Below, piece by piece: positions 26,905 through 34,927 of a stretch of DNA of 64,000 bases. The first letter of the stretch is position 1. Every line of letters begins with the position of its first letter. Source of the DNA: Streptomyces sp. NBC_01262 (GTDB lineage: Bacteria > Actinomycetota > Actinomycetes > Streptomycetales > Streptomycetaceae); NCBI RefSeq assembly GCF_036226365.1, contig NZ_CP108462.1, forward strand, positions 4,214,501 through 4,278,500, written 5' to 3'. A program made the translations under genes and the position numbers. The notes under the pieces are model-generated. The model was not told the origin of the DNA, did not search any database, and saw only the letters and a list, made by a program, of their open reading frames with translations.

Positions 26905-27585
26905 TTAGGGCTCAAACTTGTAGCCCAGGCCGCGCACCGTGACGAGGTAGCGCGGCGCGCCGGGGTCGGGCTCGATCTTGGCGCGCAGGCGCTTGACGTG
27001 GACGTCGAGGGTCTTGGTGTCGCCGACGTAGTCCGCGCCCCAGACCCGGTCGATGAGCTGCATGCGCGTGAGGACGCGGCCGGCGTTGCGCAGGAGCATC
27101 TCCAGGAGGTCGAACTCCTTCAGGGGGAGGTCGACCTTGCCGCCGCCGACGGTGACGACGTGGCGGTCGACGTCCATGCGCACGGGCCCGGCCTCCAGGG
27201 CGGCCGGGGAGATCTCCTCGGGCTCGCCGCGTCTGCGCAGGACGGCCCGGATGCGGGCGACCAGTTCCCGCGAGGAGAACGGCTTGGTGACGTAGTCGTC
27301 GGCTCCTATTTCCAGGCCGACGACCTTGTCGATCTCGCTGTCCTTGGCGGTCACCATGATGACCGGGACATTGGACTTGAGCCGCAGCTGGCGGCAGACC
27401 TCGGTGCCGGGCAGGCCGGGCAGCATCAGGTCGAGCAGCACAAGGTCGGCGCCATTGCGTTCGAATTCGTCCAGCGCGTCGGGCCCGGTCGCCGAGATGG
27501 CGACTTCGAAGCCCTCCTTGCGGAGCATGTACGACAGTGCGTCACTGAAGGACTCTTCGTCCTCGACGACGAGTACACGGGTCAC
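26905..27585 (-). CDS. phoP: PhoP, phosphate-responsive OmpR-type response regulator
   Basis: The protein has 226 residues. The receiver domain (1-118) has the acidic pocket VVEDEES, phospho-acceptor Asp52 in LLDLMLPGLPG and Lys101 in VTKPFSS. The winged-helix domain (about 130-226) ends with VDVHVKRLRAKIE-like and VRGLGYKFEP motifs (the former reads LDVHVKRLRAKIEPD). PhoP activates phosphate-scavenging genes and in Streptomyces also represses nitrogen and antibiotic genes by binding PHO boxes. It follows phoR with a 4-base overlap. The nearby phoU makes the assignment firm. Confidence 0.96.
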   Translation of the reverse strand: MTRVLVVEDEESFSDALSYMLRKEGFEVAISATGPDALDEFERNGADLVLLDLMLPGLPGTEVCRQLRLKSNVPVIMVTAKDSEIDKVVGLEIGADDYVTKPFSSRELVARIRAVLRRRGEPEEISPAALEAGPVRMDVDRHVVTVGGGKVDLPLKEFDLLEMLLRNAGRVLTRMQLIDRVWGADYVGDTKTLDVHVKRLRAKIEPDPGAPRYLVTVRGLGYKFEP

Positions 27586-28853
27586 GGAAGGACCTCCGGG
27601 GCAGGGATGTGATCAGGGAAGGGCTCGTAGAGCTGCTCGTCATCGCGGTTGTCGCGGTCGTCTCGGTCGTCGTCCTCGTCGGACGCGATGACATGGTCGC
27701 GGGCGATCCCGGCCTCCGGGAGCCGCAGGGTGAAGGTGGAGCCCTGGCCTTCGGCGCTCCACACCGTGACCTCTCCGCCGTGGGAGGCGGCCACGTGCTT
27801 GACGATGGAAAGACCGAGGCCGGTGCCGCCCGTCTGGCGCGAGCGCGCCGGGTCGACCCGGTAGAACCGCTCGAAGATGCGGTCCCGGTCCCGTTCGGAG
27901 ATGCCGATGCCCTGGTCGGTCACGGAGATCTCGATGAGGTCGCCGCCGGCGGCGGCGATCCTGCGGCCCGCTATCCCCACACGGGTACGGGCCGGACTGT
28001 AGTTGACCGCGTTCTCGACGAGATTGCCGAGCGCTGCGGCGAGCTGGCCCCGGTTGCCCCAGATCTTCAGATCGGGGGTGCCGCCGGTGGCCATGGTGAT
28101 CTGCTTGGTGTTCGCCTGGTGACGGCAGCGGTCGACCGCCTCGGCGACCAGGTCGTCGACCGGGACCGCCTCGGAGTCGTCCAGCGGGTTGTCGTCCTGG
28201 ACCCGGGACAGGTCGATGATCTCCTGGACCAGGCTGGTGAGGCGGGCGGCCTCGTGCTGCATCCGGCCCGCGAAGCGGATGACCGCCTCCGGGTCCTCGC
28301 TGGCGTCCATCACCGCTTCTGACAGCAGCGACAGCGCGCCGACCGGCGTCTTGAGCTCGTGGCTGACGTTCGCGACGAAGTCGCGGCGTACGGCCTCGAT
28401 CTTCCGCGCCTCGGTCAGGTCCTCCACCAGCAGCAGCACCAGCCGCGACCCCAGCGGCGCCACCCGGGCCGACACCGCCAGCCCCTCGCCGCGGCCCCCG
28501 CCGCGGCGTGGCAGGTCCAGCTCCACCTGGCGTATCTCGCCGTCCCGCCGGGTCTCGCGGGCCATCTGCAGCATCTGGTCGACGGCCAGCCGGCCGCCTC
28601 GTACCAACCCGAGGGCATACGCCGCCGAGCTTGCCTTGACCACCGTGTCGCCTTCGTCGAGGACGACCGCCGAGGAGCGCAGCACGGACAGGACCGTGTC
28701 CACCCCGGGCGGCAGCACGGCGTCGGTGTGCAGGGAGGTGCGGGTCGGGCGGGCCTGTTCCCGCTCGCTCCAGCGGAACGCGAGCACCGCGATGACGCCG
28801 GTCAGGAGACCGGCGATCGCTGCTGCTGCGGCGACTGCCGCGTTCACGTCCAT
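27582..28853 (-). CDS. phoR: PhoR, phosphate sensor histidine kinase
   Basis: The 423-residue kinase has one N-terminal membrane segment (about 8-27), a PAS-like region (about 55-150), a dimerisation domain with phospho-acceptor His165 in FVANVSHELKTP, and the ATPase domain with N box (LGNLVENAVNYSP), G1 (VTDQGIGI) and GTGLGLSIVKHV. It phosphorylates PhoP under phosphate limitation. ATG 28853 is the ORF start, but AAGGA at 28855-28859 is better spaced for the GTG at 28847. The IS element begins 2 bases behind that ribosome binding site, so native promoter sequences are cut off. Confidence 0.95.
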   Translation of the reverse strand: MDVNAAVAAAAAIAGLLTGVIAVLAFRWSEREQARPTRTSLHTDAVLPPGVDTVLSVLRSSAVVLDEGDTVVKASSAAYALGLVRGGRLAVDQMLQMARETRRDGEIRQVELDLPRRGGGRGEGLAVSARVAPLGSRLVLLLVEDLTEARKIEAVRRDFVANVSHELKTPVGALSLLSEAVMDASEDPEAVIRFAGRMQHEAARLTSLVQEIIDLSRVQDDNPLDDSEAVPVDDLVAEAVDRCRHQANTKQITMATGGTPDLKIWGNRGQLAAALGNLVENAVNYSPARTRVGIAGRRIAAAGGDLIEISVTDQGIGISERDRDRIFERFYRVDPARSRQTGGTGLGLSIVKHVAASHGGEVTVWSAEGQGSTFTLRLPEAGIARDHVIASDEDDDRDDRDNRDDEQLYEPFPDHIPAPEVLP

Positions 28854-28861
28854 GTCCTTAA

Positions 28862-29711
28862 GACGTCATCTCATTTGGGGTGTTCGGTAGTCTGCGGTCG
28901 TGGACCTTGTGGAGCGTCTGGTGCCGGATGAACTGTGGGAGCTGTTCGAGCGGGTGGTTCCGCCCGCTCCGTCACGGCCGCAAGGCGGTGGCCGAAGGCG
29001 TCATGGGGACCGGGAAGTCCTGGCGGCGATCATCTTCGTGGCCACCTCGGGCTGCACGTGGAAGCAGTTACCTCCCTCGTTCGGGCCTTCGGGGCCGACG
29101 GCTCACCGCCGTTTCAGCGAGTGGTCCAAAGCCCGGGTCTGGGCGAAGCTGCACCGGCTGGTACTGGATGAACTGGGCTCTCGCGGAGAGCTGGACTGGT
29201 CGCGGTGCGCGATCGACTCGGTGAACATGCGGGCCATGAAAAGGGGGATCTGACAGGTCCGAATCCTGTGGATCGCGGCAAGTACGGGTCGAAGATCCAC
29301 TTGATCACCGAGCGCACCGGTCTGCCCTTGTCGATCGGCATTTCGGGGGCGAACATGCACGACAGCCAGGGCCTGGAGCCGCTCGTGCGGGGTATCCCGC
29401 CGATCCGCTCGCGACGCGGCCCGCGCCGCCGCAAACCCGGCAAGCTACACGGCGACAAGGGCTACGACTACCGTCACCTGCGGCAATGGCTCCGCAGCCG
29501 GGGCATCACACACTGCCTGGCCCGACGAGGCATTGAGTCCTCCACCCGCCTGGGCCGCCACCGCTGGGTCGTAGAGCGCTCCGTGGCCTGGCTCGCCGGC
29601 TGCCGCAGACTCCATCGCCGCTACGAACGCAAAGCCGAACACTTCCTCGCCTTCGCCGCCATCGCCTGCACCCTCATCTGCTACCGCCGACTCGCCAAAT
29701 GAGATGACTTC
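28862..29711 (+). mobile_element. IS5-family insertion sequence (IS427/IS1031-like), 850 bp, inserted before phoR
   Basis: The ends match as inverted repeats: GACGTCATCTCATTTGG on the left and, read inward from the right, GAAGTCATCTCATTTGG (16 of 17). A TAA stands on both sides (28859-28861 and 29712-29714), fitting the 3-bp TNA duplications of this IS5 group. Inside is one transposase split over two frames. Both ends and the transposase look intact, so the copy may still be active. It points away from phoR and toward phoU. Confidence 0.93.
28900..29702 (+). CDS. IS5-family transposase, two frames joined by a -1 frameshift
   Basis: Frame 1 (28900-29253, 117 residues) gives the helical N-terminal part and the first catalytic Asp (CAIDSVNMRA). 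Frame 3 (to 29702) gives the rest: LTGPNPVDRGKYGSKIH, the second Asp in LHGDKGYDY, and the Glu in RWVVERSVAWL, completing the DDE triad. The frames meet at an A4G5 run (29239-29247, with AGG GGG codons in frame), a plausible programmed -1 slip site as known in this IS group. The fused product is about 267 residues. The separate ATG at 29205 is not needed. Confidence 0.9.
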
Positions 29712-29780
29712 TAAGACTAGGCTGACGAATCGGGCTGGTCACAGCCATGGGAGCCACTCCTCGAACGCGCGTTGCCAAGA

Positions 29781-29841
29781 GTTCACTCTGACGTCAGGGG
29801 CGGTTCATCCCGGATGCCAGGCCGGTACGCGTTCACCCATC
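29781..29841 (+). promoter_or_regulatory. PHO-box-like repeats upstream of phoU
   Basis: Three GTTCA-type units occur: GTTCACTCTGA at 29781, GTTCATCCCGG at 29803 and GTTCACCCATC at 29831. The first two are exactly 22 bases apart (two 11-bp turns), as in Streptomyces PhoP sites made of 11-bp direct repeats. In relatives the phoRP-phoU intergenic region carries such a PhoP site; here it remains on the phoU side of the IS. Confidence 0.7.
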
Positions 29842-29904
29842 AGCGTGGGAGCGTGGAGGAAACACAGGCCTCTGTGCGGACGGAATGGAAGGACAGCGAC
29901 AGCG

Positions 29905-30591
29905 ATGCGGGACGCATACCACGAGGAACTCGACTCGATCGGTGACGGGCTGGTCGAGATGGCCCGCCTCGTCGGCTCGGCCATCGGCCGCGCCACCACG
30001 GCAATCCTCGACTCCGACCTGAAGATCGCGGAGAGCGTGATCGCGGCCGACGAGAAGGTCGACGACCTCCAGCGCGAGCTGGAGAACCGCGCCATCACGC
30101 TGCTGGCCCGCCAGCAGCCGGTCGCCACCGACCTGCGGATCGTCGTCACCTCGCTCCGTATGAGCGCCGACCTGGAGCGCTCCGGCGACCTGGCCCGCCA
30201 TGTCGCCAAGCTCGCCCGGCTGCGCTTCCCCAACAGCGCCGTCCCCGGCGACCTGCACAGCACCATCCTGGAGATGGGCCAGCTCGCCCAGCGCCTCATG
30301 GCCAAGGCCGCCGAGGTCATCGTCTCCAAGGACGTCGACGAGGCCCTCCAGCTGGAGCAGGACGACGACCGCATGGACGAGCTCCACCGCGCGCTCTTCC
30401 AGCACCTCCTCGACGACCGCTGGAAGCACGGCATCGAGACCGCCGTCGACGTCACCCTCATCGGCCGCTACTACGAGCGCTTCGCCGACCACGCCGTCTC
30501 CGTCGCCAAGCGCGTCGTCTTCCTCGTCACCGGCGAACACGCCGACGAGCTCTCCCCGCCCCCCACCCCCATAACCTCCGAGCCCGCCTGA
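29905..30591 (+). CDS. phoU: PhoU, phosphate signalling regulator
   Basis: From ATG 29905 (behind GAAGGACAGCG) the product has 228 residues, the usual PhoU length; longer upstream readings are not supported. It consists of two three-helix PhoU domains with the repeated metal-binding E/D-x-x-x-D pattern (ADEKVDDLQRELE and EQDDDRMDELHRALF) and RADLERSGDLAR-like helices (SADLERSGDLARHVAKLA). PhoU damps PhoR signalling when phosphate is plentiful. It is divergent from phoRP, from which it is now separated by the IS. Confidence 0.95.
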   Translation: MRDAYHEELDSIGDGLVEMARLVGSAIGRATTAILDSDLKIAESVIAADEKVDDLQRELENRAITLLARQQPVATDLRIVVTSLRMSADLERSGDLARHVAKLARLRFPNSAVPGDLHSTILEMGQLAQRLMAKAAEVIVSKDVDEALQLEQDDDRMDELHRALFQHLLDDRWKHGIETAVDVTLIGRYYERFADHAVSVAKRVVFLVTGEHADELSPPPTPITSEPA

Positions 30592-30710
30592 CGCCCTGCT
30601 TTGTGGCTCGTTGTGCTGCGTTGTGCCGCGTTGTGCTGCAACGCGCCGTTGATGCGCCCGCCCCCGGTCGCGTTCACTGGCCCCAGGCACCCGAGCCGAG
30701 GAGGGTAACC

Positions 30711-30878
30711 ATGCAGGACTCCCCCACACCCCCGACCGTCCGAGAGCAGCCGTCACTTGATCAGGGCCCGCGGCCCGTACGGACCCAGCTGCCCGTACTC
30801 GGAGCGTGCGGCTGCGGCTCGGGCTGCGGGTGCGGCTGCCAAGCCGGCGGCGCCTGCCGCTGCGGCGGCTGCAGCTGA
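30711..30878 (+). CDS. Cysteine-rich 55-residue protein downstream of phoU
   Basis: A strong ribosome binding site (GAGGAGGG) precedes ATG 30711. The N-terminal half is Pro/Arg-rich (EQPSLDQGPRPVRTQLPVLG). The C-terminal half is almost only Gly, Cys and a few polar residues: ACGCGSGCGCGC, then ACRCGGCS, eight Cys in about 24 residues. This looks like a metal-binding (metallothionein-like) tail or a modified peptide core, but no modifying enzyme is encoded nearby. It lies 119 bases after phoU and ends before a strong hairpin, so it is likely a real gene. Function unknown. Confidence 0.75.
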   Translation: MQDSPTPPTVREQPSLDQGPRPVRTQLPVLGACGCGSGCGCGCQAGGACRCGGCS

Positions 30879-30921
30879 CAGCACCTCTGCGCGAGCATTC
30901 CTCACCAGCACGAACACGGTT

Positions 30922-30953
30922 AAGGCCCGCCCGGATCACTCCGGGCGGGCCTT
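30922..30953. terminator. Terminator, 14-bp perfect stem
   Basis: Arms 30922-30935 and 30940-30953 pair perfectly around TCAC. It is shared by the Cys-rich gene (+) and the hydrolase pseudogene (-). Confidence 0.9.
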
Positions 30954-30960
30954 CGGTGCT

Positions 30961-31679
30961 TCAGCGGACGGCCAGGCCCAGCAGGATCTCGGCCACCGCC
31001 TTCGGCGTGGTCACCATCAGGTCGTGCCCGGAATCGACCACCCACGTCTGCTCTTGCCCCGCCAGGGCATCCGCCGTGCCGGGAGGCGCCATGGCCAGCG
31101 ATGACGTGGTGTGGATCTCGGCGCGCGGGATCCGGGCAAGGGCCGCCGGGTCGTTCAGCCGCAACGGCTGCTCGAAGCACTTCCACGGATGCGGCGTCAG
31201 CTTGTCCCACATCCACTCGACGTCCTCGGGCTCGGTGATCCCGTAGTACTGAACAGCGTCGGAGTCCGGCCACAGCACCAGCTCCACGCCATCCACCACC
31301 CGTGCCCCGGCCCGAGCCGCGGCCATCAGCATGCCGGCCACGGCGACCAGGGACTGCCCGTCCTCGGGAATCGCCGCGTCCAGGTAGACCAGGCGCCCGA
31401 CCCGCTCTGCTGCCCGGTCCGCGACTCCGGTGAGACCATCCCGCCGTAGCTGTGCCCCACCAGCACGACGTCGGTACAGCCCTCGTACTGCAGGACCCCC
31501 ACCACGTCCGCGATGTGCGTTTCCAGATCGATGTCCGGGCGCAGCAGATGCGCCCGCTCACCCAGTCCGGTCAGCGTCGGCGTGTACACCTCGTGCCCTG
31601 CCGCCCGCAGCAGGGGCGTCAACCGCTGCCAGCACCAGCCGCCATGCCCGCCACCATGCACCAGAACATACGTCGCCAC
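30961..31679 (-). pseudogene. Alpha/beta hydrolase, broken by a 1-base frameshift
   Basis: From GTG 31679 the N-terminal part encodes an esterase-type alpha/beta hydrolase: VLVHGGGHGGWCW (oxyanion region) and the nucleophile elbow VLVGHSYGGMV. The frame then shifts near 31431-31436. In the next frame the protein continues convincingly (GVADRAAERVGRLVYLDAA, then DALAGQEQTWVVDSGHDLM with the catalytic His) to the stop at 30961. Restoring one base gives a 239-residue protein, the normal length for this salicylate-esterase-like family. It is either a recent mutation or a sequencing error. Confidence 0.85.
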
Positions 31680-31817
31680 ATCTGCCCCCAGACCGCGCCA
31701 GTCGCGCCAGTCGCGCCACAGCAAAGCACAGGGGCGAGAACTGTGCTAGGCATCGTTGAGATTACGATTCTCGCCCATGAGAGCCCAGCATCCCCAAGCG
31801 GCACGACCACAGGGCAG

Positions 31818-32204
31818 CTACAAGTCCTCTGGCACCACGACGACTTGATGCTCATCCTCGTAGACGACCTTGCCGGGGTTCGGCGACTCGATCCGCTCGC
31901 AGGCGACCTCATGCACCGAGAGGAGATCCAGATAGCCGGCCACGCGATCGAGAACCTCACCAGCCGTGGACTTGAACCACGCAGTGGCCCCCGGATTCAA
32001 CGAGCGGTCATAGACCGAGGGGTCCACTTTGGACGGATCCGTCAGATTCGCCTCATACCAGTCGTTGCCATCCTGCCAGAACCGGCGTTCCGCGCCGACG
32101 AGCCGACCGCTCCGCCCCAGGCCGTTGGCCAGCGCGAATACGCCGGGAAAGTGCCCGCGAGCGTTACGAACGGGCGCCTGAAACCGGACGAACAGTGCAG
32201 CCAT
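31818..32204 (-). CDS. Hypothetical protein, 128 residues
   Basis: I chose ATG 32204 behind AGAGGGGG; the frame is open further upstream without a better start. The protein is soluble, begins MAALFVRFQAPVRNARG, has aromatic clusters (ERRFWQDGNDWYEANL) and ends with an acidic stretch and VVVVPEDL. It does not match a family I know. It lies between the broken hydrolase and a membrane protein, in a small accessory patch between phoU and gpmA. Confidence 0.6.
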   Translation of the reverse strand: MAALFVRFQAPVRNARGHFPGVFALANGLGRSGRLVGAERRFWQDGNDWYEANLTDPSKVDPSVYDRSLNPGATAWFKSTAGEVLDRVAGYLDLLSVHEVACERIESPNPGKVVYEDEHQVVVVPEDL

Positions 32205-32259
32205 CGACGGCCCCCTCTTAAGCCTGGGCTGATCAACGCTGTGACCTGTGGCTGAGCCG

Positions 32260-32652
32260 TCAACGGATGTCAGTTCCACTGCCCCACGACGGCCCGGAAG
32301 TGCTCTCCGCATTGATCGTTGAGAGCACAAACCGAATAGCTCGTCCGGCCAGCACGATCAGCAACCGGACGAACATCACGACGCTGGCCACCAGCACGCA
32401 CGGCTCTATGACGCTGTGCGCAATCCAGAAGACCTCGCCCGGAGCACGAAGGAGCCAGAGCGAGCCATACATGGCGGCCAAGGATCCCTGCAGGAGCAAC
32501 GGCCATTCCGCGTGGGTCCGCGTGCGCGATTCAGCAGCCGGTCTGCGGCGTCTCCACCACCAGCGCGCCAGAATGACTGCTCCGCCCAGCGAGAGCTGCA
32601 CGGCCCCGATCGCCAGGACGGTCGAGCCTCTGATCCACGTTTCCTCATCCAC
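32260..32652 (-). CDS. Hypothetical membrane protein, 130 residues
   Basis: The GTG at 32652 follows GGGGG by 8-9 nt and gives 130 residues with three hydrophobic segments (VLAIGAVQLSLGGAVILARW; LLLQGSLAAMYGSLWLL; SVIEPCVLVASVVMFVRLLI) and a WWWRRRR membrane-edge motif. The longer ORF start at 32748 adds a hydrophilic tail and is less likely. No family was recognised. Confidence 0.6.
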   Translation of the reverse strand: MDEETWIRGSTVLAIGAVQLSLGGAVILARWWWRRRRPAAESRTRTHAEWPLLLQGSLAAMYGSLWLLRAPGEVFWIAHSVIEPCVLVASVVMFVRLLIVLAGRAIRFVLSTINAESTSGPSWGSGTDIR

Positions 32653-32773
32653 AGCGTGCCCCCGGTTGAACGCGCGGATCTTGTGATGATCCTCAGAGTG
32701 GGGGAGCGTACATGAGAGCGGAAGAGCGGTTTTGTCCGGTGCTCGCATCCCAGAGGCCGCCCTAGGGCAGCGA

Positions 32774-32814
32774 CAAGCCCCCTACTCGCGGGGAAACCGC
32801 AGGTAGGGGGCTTG
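32774..32814 (-). terminator. Two-level terminator hairpin after gpmA (repeat copy 1)
   Basis: The outer stem CAAGCCCCCTAC/GTAGGGGGCTTG (12 bp) encloses an inner GCGG/CCGC stem. It lies 12 bases after the gpmA stop. A near copy lies at 63545-63585 with a compensatory change in the stem. Confidence 0.9.
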
Positions 32815-32825
32815 ATCAGTATGGG

Positions 32826-33587
32826 TTACTTCTTCTTGCCCTGGTTCTTGACGGCCTCGATGGCGGCCGCGGCGGCGTCCGGGTCGAGGTAGGTGCCGCC
32901 CTTGGTGAGGGGGTGGAAGTCGGCGTCGAGCTCGTAGGCGAGGGGGATGCCGGTGGGGATGTTGAGGCCGGAGATGGCTTCGTCGGAGATGCCGTCGAGG
33001 TGCTTGACGAGGCCGCGGAGGCTGTTGCCGTGGGCGGCGACGAGGACGGTGCGGCCGGCGAGGAGGTCGGGGACGATGCCGTCGTACCAGTAGGGGAGCA
33101 TGCGGACGACGACGTCCTTGAGGCACTCGGTGCGCGGGCGCAGCTCCGGGGGGATGGAGGCGTAGCGCGGGTCGTCGCTCTGGGAGAACTCGGTGCCGTC
33201 GGCCAGGGGCGGGGGCGGGGTGTCGTAGGAGCGGCGCCAGAGCATGAACTGCTCCTCGCCGAATTCGGCGAGGGTCTGGGCCTTGTCCTTGCCCTGGAGG
33301 GCGCCGTAGTGGCGCTCGTTGAGACGCCAGGACCGGTGGACGGGGATCCAGTGGCGGTCGGCGGCTTCGAGGGAGAGCTGCGCGGTGCGGATCGCGCGCT
33401 TCTGGAGGGAGGTGTGGACGACGTCGGGGAGGAGTCCGGCGTCCTTGAGCAGCTCGCCGCCCCGGACCGCCTCCTTCTCGCCCTTCTCGTTGAGGTTGAC
33501 GTCAACCCAGCCGGTGAAGAGGTTCTTAGCGTTCCATTCGCTCTCGCCGTGGCGGAGGAGGATCAGCTTGTACGGAGCTTCTGCCAT
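32826..33587 (-). CDS. gpmA: 2,3-bisphosphoglycerate-dependent phosphoglycerate mutase
   Basis: This 253-residue enzyme interconverts 3- and 2-phosphoglycerate in glycolysis. The phospho-histidine motif LLRHGESEWN (His13), the substrate loop NLFTGWVDVNL, RSWRLNERHYGALQGKDK, and the second catalytic His in VLVAAHGNSLRGLVKHL are all present. Length and the Lys-rich C-terminus are normal for Streptomyces. It is transcribed alone and ends at a strong two-level hairpin. Confidence 0.97.
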   Translation of the reverse strand: MAEAPYKLILLRHGESEWNAKNLFTGWVDVNLNEKGEKEAVRGGELLKDAGLLPDVVHTSLQKRAIRTAQLSLEAADRHWIPVHRSWRLNERHYGALQGKDKAQTLAEFGEEQFMLWRRSYDTPPPPLADGTEFSQSDDPRYASIPPELRPRTECLKDVVVRMLPYWYDGIVPDLLAGRTVLVAAHGNSLRGLVKHLDGISDEAISGLNIPTGIPLAYELDADFHPLTKGGTYLDPDAAAAAIEAVKNQGKKK

Positions 33588-33682
33588 GCGAGGAGTCTAA
33601 AAGAAAACCCTTTGGTCTCCCTCAGGTGTCCACCGTAAGCTGCGCCAGCGGCTGGTGACCATTACGTGGACAGGGGTGGGCG

Positions 33683-34927
33683 ATGCGGGCGGCGGTGCGT
33701 GCGGCGGTGCGGGGGCTTCCGGGCGGATTCTGGTGGCTTTGGACATCTACGCTGGTCAACCGGGTCGGGTCGTTTGTCGTGACCTTCCTCGCGCTGTATC
33801 TGACGGTGCAGCGCGGGTACTCCGCCTCGTACGCGGGCCTCGTGGCGTCGCTGTACGGGCTGGGCGGGATGCTCGCCTCCCCGGTGGGCGGTGCGCTGGC
33901 GGACCGGTGGGGGCGGCGGCCGACGATGCTGGCGGCCCAGCTGATGACGGCGGGGGCCACGGCGGCGCTGGGGTTCGCGACCGGGCGGACGGCGATCGCG
34001 GGGCTGGTGTTCGCGCTGGGATTCGGGGCGCAGGCGTCACGGCCTGCGATTCAGGCGATGCTGTCGGATCTGGTGCCGGCCGCGGACCGGCAGCGGGCGT
34101 TCTCGCTGAACTACTGGGCCATCAACATCGGCTTCTCGGTCGCGTCGCTGTCGGCCGGCCTGATCGCCGCCCAGGGCTATCTGCTGCTGTTCCTGCTCGA
34201 TGCCGCGACGACGCTGCTGTGCGCGGTCGTCGTCTTCGTCAAGCTGCCGGAGACCCGGCCGGTGATGGCGTCGAAGGCCGTGGCCGAACCGCAGGCCGGT
34301 ACGCGGGAGGTGCTGCGGGACCGTCGCTTCATGGCGCTGGTCGGGCTCAACCTGCTCATCGCCGGGATCTTCTCGCAGAGCGGCCTGGGCCTGCCCATCG
34401 CGATGGGCCAGGACGGGATGTCCAGCACCGACTTCGGCATCGTGATCAGCGCCAACGGCATTCTGATCGTCCTGCTCCAGATCCCCCTCACCCAGCTCGC
34501 CGCGAGCCGCAGCCCTGCCCGGCTGCTCGCGGCGGGCGCCGTGCTGTTCGGGGCCGGGCTCGGGCTGACCGCGTTCGCCGGGTCCATAGCGCTGTACGCG
34601 CTGACCGTCTGCGTCTGGACGATGGGCGAGATCCTGTACATGCCGACCAGCTCGGCCATTGTCGCCAAGCTCTCGCCGCTGCACGCGCGCGGACGCTACA
34701 GCGGCATGTACAGCCTGTCGTGGTCGGTGGCCAACTTCACCGGGCCGCTCGTCGGGGGCTTCGTCATCGACCACTCCGGTACGGACGCCCTGTGGGCGGG
34801 CTGCGCCGGGGTCGGCGCGGTCGCGGCCGTTGGCTACGCGGTGCTGCTGCGGGAGCGCTCAGGCGCCGGGGCTTTCGGCACCGGTGGCCCGGGTGAGGTG
34901 CGCGAAGGCGTCAAGGTTGCGGGTTGA
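33683..34927 (+). CDS. Major facilitator superfamily transporter
   Basis: The 414-residue protein has about 12 membrane helices and the MFS motif A loop between helices 2 and 3 (GGALADRWGRRPTMLAAQ). A repeated half begins near residue 210 (VLRDRRFMALVGLNLL). It resembles drug-efflux-type (DHA1/MdtH-like) transporters; the substrate is unknown. ATG 33683 lies behind AGGGG. Its 3' end overlaps the convergent YbjN gene by 69 bases, so the two transcripts are antisense there. Confidence 0.9.
   Translation: MRAAVRAAVRGLPGGFWWLWTSTLVNRVGSFVVTFLALYLTVQRGYSASYAGLVASLYGLGGMLASPVGGALADRWGRRPTMLAAQLMTAGATAALGFATGRTAIAGLVFALGFGAQASRPAIQAMLSDLVPAADRQRAFSLNYWAINIGFSVASLSAGLIAAQGYLLLFLLDAATTLLCAVVVFVKLPETRPVMASKAVAEPQAGTREVLRDRRFMALVGLNLLIAGIFSQSGLGLPIAMGQDGMSSTDFGIVISANGILIVLLQIPLTQLAASRSPARLLAAGAVLFGAGLGLTAFAGSIALYALTVCVWTMGEILYMPTSSAIVAKLSPLHARGRYSGMYSLSWSVANFTGPLVGGFVIDHSGTDALWAGCAGVGAVAAVGYAVLLRERSGAGAFGTGGPGEVREGVKVAG

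Noticed and set aside
28859..29714. Alternative IS borders giving a longer duplication (TAAGA)
   Set aside because: Those borders put the inverted repeats out of register by two bases; TAA with ends GA(C/A)GTCATC aligns perfectly.
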